The position numbers were made by a program, and so were the translations under genes. From Denticeps clupeoides (lineage: Eukaryota > Chordata > Actinopteri > Clupeiformes > Denticipitidae): 64,000 nucleotides of DNA. Below, one piece after another: positions 10,738-23,300 of the stretch (the stretch's first letter is position 1; each line of letters starts with the position of its first letter). The notes under the pieces are model-generated. The model was given only the letters and a program-made list of their open reading frames with translations. It was not told the DNA's origin and made no database searches. The stretch covers positions 15,987,763 through 16,051,762 of the forward strand of contig NC_041723.1 in the NCBI RefSeq assembly GCF_900700375.1. The letters are read 5' to 3'.

Positions 10738-11380
10738 TTAAATCTAAATTACCATTTTAATTTAATTGTCTTACAGCTCTCACATTTCTCTCTGCTGTTT
10801 ATTGGTGAGGATTACCATTCAAAACTTGTGTTTTTGTGTTATTCATTTTGCCTATTTTAGTTTAATGTTGGATGACGTACCGTGTATATCATTTTATCAA
10901 ATGAATAAAATTGTCCTTCTAAATATTTGTTAATTTCCTGTTACCAATATTCCATTAGTCATCTTAGGCATGCCTTAAAGTCTTCAGGCCATGACTGGTT
11001 TTGCTTAAAATATAACAACCATTTCAAGGAAGTACAAGCTTTTTGTTCCTTTTGTAAAAGGTGTGATTAGTCAGTGTGATGTGACAAGTTTTCTGATGGG
11101 GACATGCTCTGGCTGATCTCTGACCGAGGGTGTCAATGTGAAGCTCATTCACATGGGACTGTCAGCCCTCTCATATCACCAGCTTAATCAGCACAAAGTC
11201 CCCTGATGGACCAAGTCCACTTTGTGGGGGGAATTAAGAAGCATGACGTTTATGTTGGAAGGTTGCAATCAGATGCTCTAGGCAAGTTATATCTCTAAAG
11301 GCAGGAGGATAATAGTGATAACATTTATTTATGCATCTCTTCTCTGTCATTATTCTTTTACCTGTCTTAATTCTTTCCCA
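10738..11380. other. Intergenic stretch with the kti12 3' UTR
   Basis: kti12 3' UTR with AATAAA near 10903. After that the stretch is AT-rich with no coding signal or repeat family that I recognise. Confidence 0.5.
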
Positions 11381-11394
11381 ATCTGCATTAAGGA

Positions 11395-11700
11395 AGTGGT
11401 TGAAAGGCATAAAAAGGACCAGAAAGACTTATTTCACCTATACAATATTGTGCACACAGCCCTCCATGTGCTTGCCAGAGGTAGCCTGACTGCCATTAGG
11501 TTCAGAGAAAAGATCCTCAGACCCTTTGTGAGACCATATGCTGGTGCGGTTGGCCATGGCTTCCTCCTAATGCAAGACAATGCTAGACCTCATGTGGCTG
11601 GAGTGTGCCAGCAGTTCCTTGCAAGATGAAGGCATTGATGCTGTGGACTGGCCCTGCTATGTACAGACCTGAATCCACTGATGTGTGATTGTCATCCAAC
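11395..11700 (+). mobile_element. Tc1-like transposase fragment
   Basis: Encodes GSLTAIRFREKILRPFVRPY, then GHGFLLMQDNARPHVAGVCQ, the catalytic-core region of a Tc1-type DDE transposase around its second Asp (DNARPH). It is interrupted downstream and has no visible terminal repeats. It lies next to a different Tc1 element at 11808. Confidence 0.85.
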
Positions 11701-11807
11701 TGTGTAAAGAAGTATTCAATAGCAATATTTAATTAATTCAGATCTGGGATGTCCTCATTTTGAGTTCCCTTTTTTGAGCAGTGTGTTTTAAAATATCAAA
11801 AAGTATA

Positions 11808-12860
11808 TCTTCACACTGCATCACATTATGTTCCAGCCTTATTCCAAAAAATTCTACACAACACCCATAATGACAAATTCAAAGCTTACTTGAGGTTTTG
11901 GCAAATTTAATAAAAATAAACTAGAAATCACATGTACATGAGAGTTCACAGCCTTTGCCATGAAGCTCAAAATTAAGCTCAGGTGCATCGTGTTTCCCCT
12001 GATCATCCGTGAGATGTTTCTGCAGCTTAAGTTGAGTCCAACACTCACCTGTATATATAAGGTGCACAATTGACAGTTTATGTCAGAGCAGAAAACCAAG
12101 CATGAAGTAAAAGGAATTGTCTGTAGAGACAGGACCAAATCTGGGGAAGGTTACAGAAAACGTTCTGCTGCTTTGAAGGGCCCAATGAGTGCAGTGGCCT
12201 CCATCATCCGTAAGTGGGAGAAGTTCACAACTTCCAGGACTCTTCCTAGAGCCAGCCACCTAAACTGAACGCCCAGGTGAGAAGGGCCTTAGTCATGGGA
12301 TGACCAAGAATCCAATGGCCACTCTGTCAGAGCTCCAGAAGTCCTCTGAGGAAAGAGGAGAACCTTCTAGAAGGACAACCATCTCTACAGCCATTCACCA
12401 ATCAGGCCTGTATGGTAGAGTGGCCAGACGGAAGACACTCCTTACTGGTGCTTCACTGGGCCAACTCTGAATGTCCTTGAGTGGCCCATTCAGAGCCCAG
12501 ACTTGAATTGGATTGAACATCTCTGGCGAGATCTTAAAATGTCTGTGCACAGACTCTTCCAACCTGATGGAGTTTGAGAGGTGCTGCAAAGAGGAATGGG
12601 TCGAACTGGCCATGGATCGGTGTGCCAAGATTATGGCATCATATTCAAAAAGACTTGAGGGTGTAATGCTGCCAAAGGTGCATCAACAATGTATTGAGCA
12701 AAGGCTGAGAATACTAATGTACATGTGATTTCTCATAAATTTGCCAAAACCTCAAGTATAGATTTTTTCGACTTGGCATTATGGGTTGTGTGTTGAATTG
12801 TGTGAATGAATTTAATTCATTGTGGAATAAGACTGTAACATAACAAAACATGAAAAAAGT
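11808..12860 (+). mobile_element. Tc1-like element, internally deleted, with terminal inverted repeats
   Basis: Left end TTATGTTCCAGCCTTATTCC and right end GGAATAAGACTGTAACATAA face each other as inverted repeats. Inside, the transposase N-terminus is legible (helix-turn-helix, AALKGPMSAVASIIRKWEKF), followed by a ...NPMATLSELQKSSEER-like part and, after a jump, the C-terminal end. The middle of the gene is missing and the frame is broken, so it is inactive. Confidence 0.85.
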
Positions 12861-14168
12861 GATGACAGCAGCCGCTAAAGGGCGTCAGAAGGCCAGGCAA
12901 AAATTGCAGACTGAGGGAATGTGATGAGAAAGATTATTCTTAATTTAAGAAGTGCTATTTACACTATGTATCTGTTCTCTGTGTGTATCTGCCTATGTGT
13001 GTTTGCTGTCTAAATCTTAAACAGCAGCAACCCAAAAGAGATAAAACAGAACTGTGTAATGTAAAACGAAAAAATAGTACAAACAGGTGAGACTTCTTTA
13101 CAGACCTCTGGGAGGTTTTGAAGGTTCTACTTAACAAAATTCAGGGAATCTATACATGTGATTAGTTAGTGGTCTAAAGCCAAAGCATATCTCCACCTCA
13201 GTACTGCCAATATATATGTAAAATCTAAAAAAGCAGTGCTGACATGTCATAAGTGTTTAGATTAATGCTTACAATGTTCACAACGTCATAATAGAGCCGT
13301 GTCATTGTCATTACCTTGCAGTTGCTGATGGCGTAATGCTGTTGTCGTGACTCGGCTTTCCGCTCGCAGTGAGCTCCACACCTGCGCTTGCCGAGCATGC
13401 TGGGCCGCCATCACGACTAATTCGCTTCGAGAGCGTTGGCGGTGAGTGGCTGTTGTTTAGATGTGGACCGGTGCATTTCAGCGCTGGAAAATGTCTGAAT
13501 TTACTGTTGTGATCTGCAGTATTATTCTTCCAGGATACCTACCTGCACACAGGTGGAAACAACAATGGGGATCAGATTTAATGCAGGCCTTAATGTCATA
13601 TTGACATTAAGGCCTGCATTAAAATGGAATATGGTTATATTACGTTGAGCCTCTCAAGGCATATGCCAATGATGGCACAAAATCTTATAAATAAAGCACC
13701 TTATAGAAAGGATAGCGCCGTCCCTGGTAAGGAAACCCGTATCCTGTCCCACAACACAATTGGATTTCGGAGTCAACTACAATGCTGATTCCAGATTGAG
13801 CGCAGCAGGCTGCTTAATGAACTAATTCGGTGATTAATGACAGACCTGAGCCTATTTTCTATTACACACTGTTATGTAAAATGTGGTAACACTGTTTTGT
13901 GTTGGAAGAAACAGTTTGCACAGTCAGTCGAACTGGCTCATAATCCCTGGTGGAATACTGCCACCCACTGGCTGCGTTTTGTATACAGTTTTTGTGTGTG
14001 TGTTTCTGAAAGTACTTTTTTTTTTTTATTTCTTAATTTTGAAAACTTTTAATTGTGTTCATTCAGTATGATGTGTGTGTTTAAGGAAAACCCACCATAT
14101 TAAAAATATTTAATATTAAATAGCATATTTTATTTACACAGACACTATGAATGGCACGAGAGGATCAT
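12861..14168. other. Non-coding stretch between Tc1 element and ch25h
   Basis: No gene recognised. It contains a GC/CpG-rich patch at about 13340-13450 ending in a good donor (TTGGCG|GTGAGTGG), a strong palindrome at 13577-13623, and AT-rich sequence that probably holds the ch25h 3' UTR (minus strand). Confidence 0.5.
13577..13623. repeat. Perfect palindrome, 22-bp arms, 3-nt spacer
   Basis: The left arm TTTAATGCAGGCCTTAATGTCA (13577-13598, 22 bases, of which the first 20 are TTTAATGCAGGCCTTAATGT) is matched exactly by its reverse complement at 13602-13623, with TAT between them. Transcribed, it would fold into a tight hairpin. Confidence 0.95.
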
Positions 14169-15021
14169 TTACATATTGCTCCATTTCAGCTTTGTCTTTT
14201 TCTCGCTGTTGCTCATTTTTTCAGTCTGTTCCAGTGTTGTGGCAGTGCCCAAAATTCTGTCCCAGTGCGTGAAGAATGGTGCAAAGTTCCTGCTGGGCTT
14301 TTGGTGATGAATGTCATGAGCCGGCGCTCCACCTAACAGACCAAATGGCACCAGGTAGTTGAGGGTCCAGGGCAAGTTGTAGCCAATGTGATTCTCCACA
14401 GACATCCAGATGCTGAAGATGGTGAGGATCCATGTGGTTAAGGGGTGACTTTTGAACAGGATTGGGTCCAGATGGCTCCAGAATCCCAAAGTGACCAGCT
14501 CAAAGATGCTCAGGTGCTGGGTGGACCAGGAGAAAGGTGAGACATACTCGTGGTGAATGGCATGAACCCACTTGTAAAGATGGACATTCTTGTGGTGAAT
14601 CATGTGCCAGAAGAAGTACTGCGTGTCGAAGATCAGCAGCAAGCCCACGCTGCCACTGAAGACCTCCCAGACAGTTGGGGCCAATGCAGGCAGATTAGGA
14701 GCAGGCACGAGGATGTGAAGCAGCAACACCCCCGGTGTCACAAAGACAACATGGTTGTATATGGCCATCCCCAGGCTCTTCAGCATCATCGGCATGGTGG
14801 GATGCCGCTCACCTTGTATCTTGTAGTTGTGAAAGGCCGGCATGTTTTCTCCCAGGAGCACTAAAGACCAAGTAGCTGGCAAAGCTGAGGAGGACTGGGA
14901 AGAAAGGTGAGGAGACCAGCGGGTAGTAGTGGAAGACCAGGTGGTCCCACATTGGCTGGAGGACCCTCTCCGACTGCCCGCTGACGGGAAGCTGCAGCGA
15001 AGCTTCACTGCTGTTCCACAT
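14169..15021 (-). pseudogene. ch25h: Cholesterol 25-hydroxylase (ch25h), single exon, frame broken
   Basis: Minus-strand single-exon gene of the fatty-acid-hydroxylase superfamily, which makes 25-hydroxycholesterol at the ER. The N-terminal part starts at 15021 (MWNSSEASLQLP) and reads to SYLVFSAP; the rest continues in another frame from LGENMPAFHNYK to the stop at 14169. Comparison with the family pattern FxVPFxVxDxLGE suggests that about 20 bases are missing near 14855-14865, shifting the frame. The rest is well kept: membrane segments, histidine boxes WHMIHH, HAIHHEY and HDIHHQKP, and NFAPFFTHWD. So it is either a young pseudogene or an assembly/sequencing error. An intact paralogue lies at 26287. 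Confidence 0.85.
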
Positions 15022-15580
15022 CCTGGTTTCCCTGGGGGCCACAAAATGCTGAGTGCTAAGAAACATCTCATTTTTATAGCGCTGACCCAGACTTGGACTG
15101 CTGTCAAGGCCAAGGTGCATTTCTTGACTGGACAGTAGTCGATTCATATTACGCAGTGTTACCGAAATCCAATGAAATCCTGATATTAGGGTCAAAACTT
15201 CCAAACACCCCCACATTTTCTTCTGTTGATTGTTCCAAAGTACAGCATAGAGGATTTAAAGTTTCTTCATGTCTGGCTCTACCAAAAAGGAAAAACAGTG
15301 GCTTAATTCTGCAGTCAAATAGCCCTTGTTGACTATGAATTTGAGCCCAGGTATAATTAAATATTATAAATATCTGGATTTATCTGGAGTAAAATTGATC
15401 AAAGAAGTGGAAGAAGTGTTGTGCACTACTTGAAACACACCTCTTAATTGCTGAATTCTAGTGTAAAATCATGCAGTCTGCAGTAGCTAAGATTTGTTTA
15501 AAAAATGGGTTGTTCTGAAGAGCTCAGTTATTCAAAAGTATTTTCATGGTTTGCCACCTTTGCCACTTAATATAAAATAT
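15022..15580. other. Upstream region of ch25h
   Basis: AT-rich. An in-frame minus-strand reading extends upstream of MWNSSEA, but it does not resemble the family and is likely 5' UTR. No other feature seen. Confidence 0.4.
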
Positions 15581-15581
15581 A

Positions 15582-15765
15582 ATGTGGTAGTAGCCTAGTG
15601 GGGAACACACTCGTCTATGAACCAGAAGACCCAGGTTCAAGTCCCACTTACTACCCTGAGCAAGACACTTAACCCTGAGTGTCTCCAGGGGGGGACTGTC
15701 CCTGTAACTACTGATTGTAAGTCGCTCTGGATAAGGGCTTCTGGTAAATGCTGTAAATGTAAAGT
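15582..15765 (+). repeat. Full-length V-SINE copy
   Basis: GTGGTAGTAGCCTAGTGGGG head, GGTTCAAGTCC B box, GAGCAAGACACTTAACCC centre, GTCGCTCTGGATAAGGGC tail. Among the best preserved copies in the window. Confidence 0.9.
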
Positions 15766-17390
15766 ATCTTCCCTTCCAGCTATTCTATTATTATTATGGA
15801 TCCAAACATAAGGAAACTGGTTAATCCAAATTTTGAATAATATTTTTGTACTACAACCTAGAGTATAGATTTAGAAAATGCTCTGTTCAAAAGCTCGGAC
15901 CCTGCTGAAACTTACATAAAAATAGGGTTCAGAACGGGGTTTGACTGTACCCCAGTGCACAAATAAAGGTCCAGGAAGGTTTGGTAGAGCCCTGATTATG
16001 TGCCTTATTATCTGCTAAGAGGAACAATTCCATAAGAATGCCTGTAATGAGGTATTGTTGTGGATGAATGGATGAGTTTGGAGGGAGCAGGGGCACTTCC
16101 TGGCTCGATCTCATGCTTACTACAATACTTGGCAGAGGCGATTAGGGTGTTTTCTGGTTGAACCGTTTCTAATTGAAATTCCAGTTACAATCTTAATTCC
16201 AATGACACGTTGGGTGCTTATGTGTATAGATTTTATTTGACTATAAGCTAAGACTTTCTGTTAGCTTGTTCACGTGGAGGCGTGTTACTGCAAATGCCTT
16301 GTAATCCCAGGGCACAGTAAGAACAATTCTACAAAAACAGGAACCCACCCACCCCCAAATATGCATCTGAGAGCTTACACAATAACCATGTTAAATCAGT
16401 GTATGTTTTTATGTACAATATTTATGACTAATTTGCATTCCTTATAGTTGCCGTTTTCTGAACTGAGGAACTGCTTCAATCACATTAAAGAACACTGAAA
16501 ACTTGAATGTGAGATATAAGAACTGTTTACCAGCCGAAGGGAAAATTGTGTAGGGAAACATTAACACACTTTTTTCAGAACAATATTTATTTAGTTCACT
16601 TTATTTGAAGGTCTGCTTTACTACATTCAAACCTGCAAAACAGGAGTTCATAACCTCTTTGGTTCATATTTATGTAGAGTACTAATCAAACTGAAAGTTT
16701 CAAACTGAAACATGAAGGCAATTTATAAAGATTGGTACAAATCATTACGTGATTAAAAATATAACTTGTTTCTGAATCAGTGAAGGCTGCACTTATTGCA
16801 CAGATGGTACGTTCCCAGCGCCGTCCAAGACATAGTGCATGGAGATCAGCTTGCTAATGTCACACTAACTAATTCACCCAACATGCTTGAATTAAACCAC
16901 TGATCATCTATCTGCAGGTTCGTCTTGGTAGTGGCCGTGGTCACAAGACATCTATAGCAGAGTTCTTGGTACCTGCTGACGCCCCCCATGTACTCTGGGT
17001 ATAAGGAGCGTCAGGAAATGGAAGAGGAAGGAAGGCGGGACCTTGCACTGCCCCTGTCGAGAGTGGATTATTGAGAGGAAGGGGTATAAATGATCTTGAA
17101 GAACTGCAAGTCATCCCTATTGGCTATTCCCTTTTTAGTAAGAAAAAAAACCCAAATAAAATTACATGTTGGGAGAAACAATTTCACTCAAACAGAAAGA
17201 GCAGTTCCTCCTCTCCAAGACGTAGAACACTTTTCATGTCCATATTGATTTATTTCTCATACTCCAGGTGACACAAAATGTTGTGACATTACCAAACGTG
17301 CACTGGGAAAATACAGCCTGAAGTGTATTACATTTAGAAAAAAATCTGAGTCTGGTGATCGAGTTTATATCCACACAAGGCCTTGATGTA
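15766..17390. other. Intergenic stretch, mostly empty
   Basis: AT-rich with no recognised gene or repeat up to about 16790. From 16800 to 17075 there are two splice-acceptor-like sites (TATTGCACAG and CTATCTGCAG) and short open readings that I could not assign; see the findings. The remainder before 17391 is probably the 3' UTR of the minus-strand zinc-finger gene. Confidence 0.4.
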
Positions 17391-20300
17391 TTACTTCTCA
17401 TTATTTGTCTTCCTCGAAACCGTTTTATTTGAGTTTGCATACTTCTGTCGGTCATTCCTGCCAAAAAGAAAGAAGGTCTGTTTATATACTTCCTCTTTAA
17501 TCGAGTTTCCGTTTAAAGCATTTTATTAACCAGAGAATTTACCTGCTCATTTTGACTTTGTTCCTGCAGCCCTGTCCTCCCTCCCAGTGGCTGCTGTGAT
17601 GATTTCTGGTCATGAAGCTCCCACAGCTAACGCAGGGTTTACCTGAGCTGTACGCCTGTGACAGAGACCATGCGTTGTGTTAACAGCACGGCCCCGGGCC
17701 GAGGGCGATAGAGCGGATCCTATGCCAGCGCCTCACCTGCTCTTTGGCGCAGTACCCACAAATCATTCTGCTGGCCAGCTCCATAGGGTGGTCCTGGTCC
17801 TCGTCGTGACACATGTCACAAGGGTACGCCTTGCCACAGCACGGGAACCTGAAAGCAGATGTCTGTGAAATTAAATCATAGTGGAGGCAGTGTACTTCAT
17901 CCTATAAATTACTTACTAGACACCATGTAAAGCGATTTCTGCCGTACTAGAAAGACACAAAAAAAATCGGAATACTGCACCTCAGCCAGCGATGACTCTG
18001 TCTGAAATGCTTGCAGGTCCCTTTATCAGGCAGAGGTTTCCCCCCTTGGATTGCAGGGTTCCGCTCACGCTGCTGATAGAGTGCGGATCCACCTATAATC
18101 GCAGGGTGAACACGGTCACTGCAGGCAGTCAAAGCGGCTTCATGAACGTGAGGCAAAGGGACTGATTTAACCTGTGTGGCTCTTGGACTGTGGCTGGATG
18201 AACTGGAACCGCGTGCTCTCGACAAGGACACTCAGTCGGCTGTGGCAGTGTGGGCAATTCGTCTCTTTGTTTTGCCCATAAGACAAACTCTGCAAGACGG
18301 AGTAAAAAGAACAGAGCTTATCATTTTGATCCCAATTAGTTCATTTTAAACTGAAATTCCAAAAAATCCCAAAAAGGGAGCTGGATTGAATCCAGGATTC
18401 ATAGGGCAACAATTCTTGAAGCAGGTTAAACCATTTATGTGTTTAAGTGAACTCTCATTTATCTCATTTCTATTTGTATCAAGCTATTGTTATCCAGAGT
18501 GACTTACAATCAGTAGTTACAGGGACAGTCCCCCCCTGGAGCAATTTAGGGTTAAGAGTCTTGCTCAGGGACACAATGGTAGTAAGTGGGGTTCGAACCT
18601 GGGTCTACCACCTACCACCCTATTAGCCACAGGCAGGACTGCTAGAGCTCCTTGTCCCCCCAATATTTTTGGGCTGAGCTAATATGGGGTTACTGGCAGC
18701 GCAATGGAATGTTGGGCATCACTCCGTTCCAGAACAGTCCGCTCAGTACACGACACACAATTTCCATGTCTGATTTGTAGTAATTCAAATGAAAATTGAT
18801 AAGTTTCCAACCTGCAGAGTGTCCTCTCTGGAGCAGTTAAGGCATCCCACCAGCAGCTCAGAGTCCTGAAGCACCAGGTCCACGGGCACAACACCGCTCA
18901 GGTCCAGGTACCCCAGCACGTCACTGAAGTGGTGCAGCATGCTAGGCCTGAATGCCGCACTGATGCCCATGCTGCATTTCTCACACTGAGCCGTGCAAGC
19001 CAGCCGCCCACTTAGGTGGAGGTCAGAGGTCACCTTACACCTGATGAGAGATTTTGTTTTATAACATAATTTCAAATAAGATAATCTGGCCTCTGCCCCT
19101 GCCATTAACATGGACATTCATTTCAAATAACTGCAAATTGCCATGTTATATAATAATACTTTTTTTTTTTAAGTATTTATAGTATTTGCCCAGACAAATC
19201 CTTATGATTCTTGGAAGATTTTCTTACTAATCATCTACTTTTATATGAATTTAACAATATTTTATCATCAAACCTGATTTATGCTTTTTGACATCTAAGC
19301 AGCACTCTAGCCTCTACAGATCCCCTGCTCTGGACTTTTTCTATTCTAGGCGTTGGGCACTGTTGGGATTTTCATGATCCAAGAATCTCATTAATTGAGG
19401 ATTGGGATTGGAAGCATGTTGCGGAACCACAGGCACTTCTCACCTGCTGCACTGTAGTGACACTGTGATGGATTTGGCCACCACGGTGCCAGTGCCCTCC
19501 CCAAGCCGCAGCCCCAACAGCTTGACTTCGGTGCCCCTGCGCCGCTCACTGGTTCTGATGTTCTCCACCTTCTGACTGCCTTCCTCTGAATCTGACTCTT
19601 CCTCCACATCTAGGTTTGGCTTTTGCTTTTCCTCCTCCACCTCCAAGTCTCCTCTATCTGTCTCTTGTCCAGGGCTGAAACAGGTCTCAGAAGGAGCAGA
19701 GGAGCCCAAATCCTTGCATATTGTCTCCTGGAGCTGCTGGTACGAGACAAATTGAATGCCAGCCTTTTCCAAATCGATGTCTTTCTTCAGCTGCAGAAAC
19801 AAACCAGAGGTAGTGTGAAGTCTTAAACTAAATTTAGGCTTGTTCATAGGCTCTATACAAAGCAGACACAATCCTGTATGGAAATAGCTTAAATAGCTCG
19901 TCTTGTGTGTGGTATGTCTGTGTAGTTACGTTTATTCATACAGAGCCCTGCTGTAGTCCGTCTTATTTAAACATGGGACATGCATCAGTTTTTGCCAACT
20001 TTGATGTTCACATAATCAACAGTGTCAAACAAAGCAATAATTTCATCAAAACTGGATCTAGTAAACAAACTATATTTTACCATAACTTTTACTACTTAAC
20101 AGCTATTCAGTTATACATGAGGTGATTGTATATATAGTGGGTAAAATGAGTACGAAATAAATAAGTTTGCATGTGTCCATAAAATATGTGGGGCATGCAA
20201 AAAGGCATGAAAAGTCATGACATCAGCTGAAATCATTAATTAGAATGCAATCCTGCCATTTATGAAATCTGTTTAATTTTTTCCTAAATTCCGTTTTTAT

Positions 20301-23300
20301 TCACCTAAAGGTGCACAACAGGGTATTTTCAATTACACAATGATATCCATGTCTTATCTCACTTGTGTGAATGAAACATTTTTTCATTCCACAAATGGGC
20401 AAGCAGACAGACAAAAATAGGTTTTTACATGATTTTCACACAATTCAAATACCACAGGCAGTATTAACAGAGCAATTCACAATTGTTTCTTATACATTTC
20501 AATAGACTTCATTACAAATAATCAATAGTTTTCCCAGACAAAGTTCAGTAATTATTGGATAATGGAAACTATGCATTAACCCGGATAATCCTCCTTAGGG
20601 AATACCCTAATTAGCTAAAGAAAATAAAGCTGCAACTGTGGGAAAAAAAATAGGCTGTGATTTAACACATAACCACTAATCAGCCTTTATAGTTGGCAAC
20701 ATTATGTAATTGAAATGATCACTTCAGTGAAATTCCACCCTGATGCACGATGGCTCGCAGAATTATTAATGTATGACAGGCAATTATAATTCAAGCATTA
20801 TAGTTCAGGGCCAAGGTTCAAATGGTGGATCCACCGGTGTGCAGTGTGTATGTGTGTGTGTGTGTGTGTGTGTTCATTCTCACCTGCCTGGCGCCCTCAG
20901 TAAACATTCTCTCCATGCTGCGGTCCAGCCAGCGGAGGAAAGGTCTGAAAAGCAGCTCCAGTTTACCCATCAGCTGGTTGGTGGCATGCTTGGCCTGCAG
21001 CCACTCCTGTGATGCCAGCTGCACGTGTCTAAATACACAACAAATCTGGTCCTTTTATCTGTTGCACGTGTCTTATTTCCTCATTACAGATGTTCTCCTG
21101 CCATTATCAAAGGCAACAGCAAAGGTCTCCTGGTTGAGACCAGAATGCCAGAGAATGTCAAAAGGGCTAATAAACTGTTTTAAGATTATTGATTCATTTG
21201 TGTATTCCTATGAGGAGTCTTGTTTAAGTGGGCTTGTACAGCCAGTGTGTTTAGCATGCTGCTGAACCACTTAACCGTTTACACTTGTTACTATTACAGG
21301 CAAATGTCTTTTTTAATGCAATTTTGCTTTGAGAGCCTTTGTTCTCAGCAGAAGTCTCTCAGCTTTGAGCCTTACAGGTGGCCCAGAATGCAGCAGTCAG
21401 TACACCCCCCACATTTAAAAAATATTTTATTATATCTTTACTGAAGATATGACACTTTGATAGGATGTAAAAGTAGTCAATGTACAGCTGGTATAAATTT
21501 GTGTAAATTCGCTGTCCCCTCAAAATGACTCATAAACATAAATGTCTAAACTGCTGACAACAAAATTGAGGACACCCTACGTGAAATTTCCTTAATTCTC
21601 CCTCTCCTTTGTGTCATGTTGCGAGGTGCCAGGTGTGAATGGGGAGCTGGCGTGTCGTTCTCACATTCGCTCATACTGGTCACTGTGGTACAACAAAGTT
21701 CCTCATGGCACTATGTTGGATCTGCTCTACATAAAGATGGTCAAGACCAAGGGTTGGCAATCTTTAACAATCAAAAAGCCATTTGGACCCGGTTTCCACA
21801 AAAGAGGAAGCTGCAAATTCTAAAAAAACGAAGATATCAGTGCATATATTATTCATGCCGTTTATTTACTAGCATGCATATGCGTGTAGAATGTTTAACC
21901 AGACCAGACAAGTATTAAAACCCGGTTGGGTGCGTTCCTGTTCCATGTTAACTGTTATTAATCATGTGAACGTTTTTGGATTAAAGTGTGAGTTAAATGA
22001 ATGTAACTTGATTTAATGCAATCTAAGACATTTTGCTAAATTTTACCTTTTGCTGCATGCTTATTTATGAAGGTCTACCATTACCCTACATCTGTAGCCA
22101 TGAATGTGGGATTCAGGCATTCTGGGAATTTTCTTATCTCTGTCTGGAGCCTGCATTTGGAGGACCATCTGAACAAAACAAGATACCCTAGCCTGGGCAG
22201 GAACACACAAAATGGAGAGACAGGATTACGTAGTAGGGCTCAGGGTGATACTGGGTTTGGGCCAAATACAACACACCAAGTCCCAAGGACACAGTACAGG
22301 AATAACAGCAGCATTATCTCACCTTCCCATTACAGCAGGCAGATCTTGGTCTTCTGGGATTTCCACTGTAAAGACCTTAAAAAAAAAAAGCACCAGAGTG
22401 TATAATGACATGCTACCGGCTAATCAATTTAAGGCTTCAAGAATGGTTGTACCTCTTGAGGATATTTCTCAGGGAAGCTAATCAACACATCCAAGTCTTT
22501 CAAATCGAAAGGCTGTCAAAAGCAAAAACATGGAACATATGAACATGTAGTATTGCATTTCAAAGTTTTAAATAAATTAGAGATGAGATCCTGAATACAC
22601 ATCCCTCACCCCTCTCTTAACAATTGTGTATAATATTTGACGGCCATCAAATGCACGTAGCTATTTTGTCTTTATCCAGAAGACAAAATATTATGATGTA
22701 TCACATTTACATTTATAGCATTTTATCAGACGCCATTATCCAGAGCGACTTACAATCAGTAGTTACAGGGACAGTAAGTGGGGTTTGAACCTGGGACTTT
22801 TGTTTCATAGGCGACTGTGTTAGCCACTAGACTATTATCACAATTCTGTTTTATAATCTAATCACTGCACCTATAATGATGAGTAGAAGCTCTTCTGGAC
22901 ACTTTACGTTCATGCACAGCTATTAAACAGCTCATTCATTCACTTTGAGCTAATAGTCAACAGTCCTGCATAATACGCATTCAAATGAGAACCAGTAGAA
23001 TATGCAAGAAGCAAAACAAGGCATTAACTAATGACCCAATTACTGTGGGCCATTGTTTAATCTCCATATAATTGTTATTTAGCAAGGTATTACTGGCGAT
23101 TTCTGAATGTTCACAAGCTCTAAAAAGGGGACTTTTACCCAGTCCGGGTCAGTGGACTGGACCGTGATCCTGTAGTAGGTGAACTGGCCGTCCTCCCTCT
23201 CCTGCACGATCAGCCTGTCTTCAGGGAAGCGCTTCAACAGCTGCTGGATCTCCGTGTCGCGCAGCTGCCGGGACAGCTCCTCCGTAATCTCGGCCAGCTT

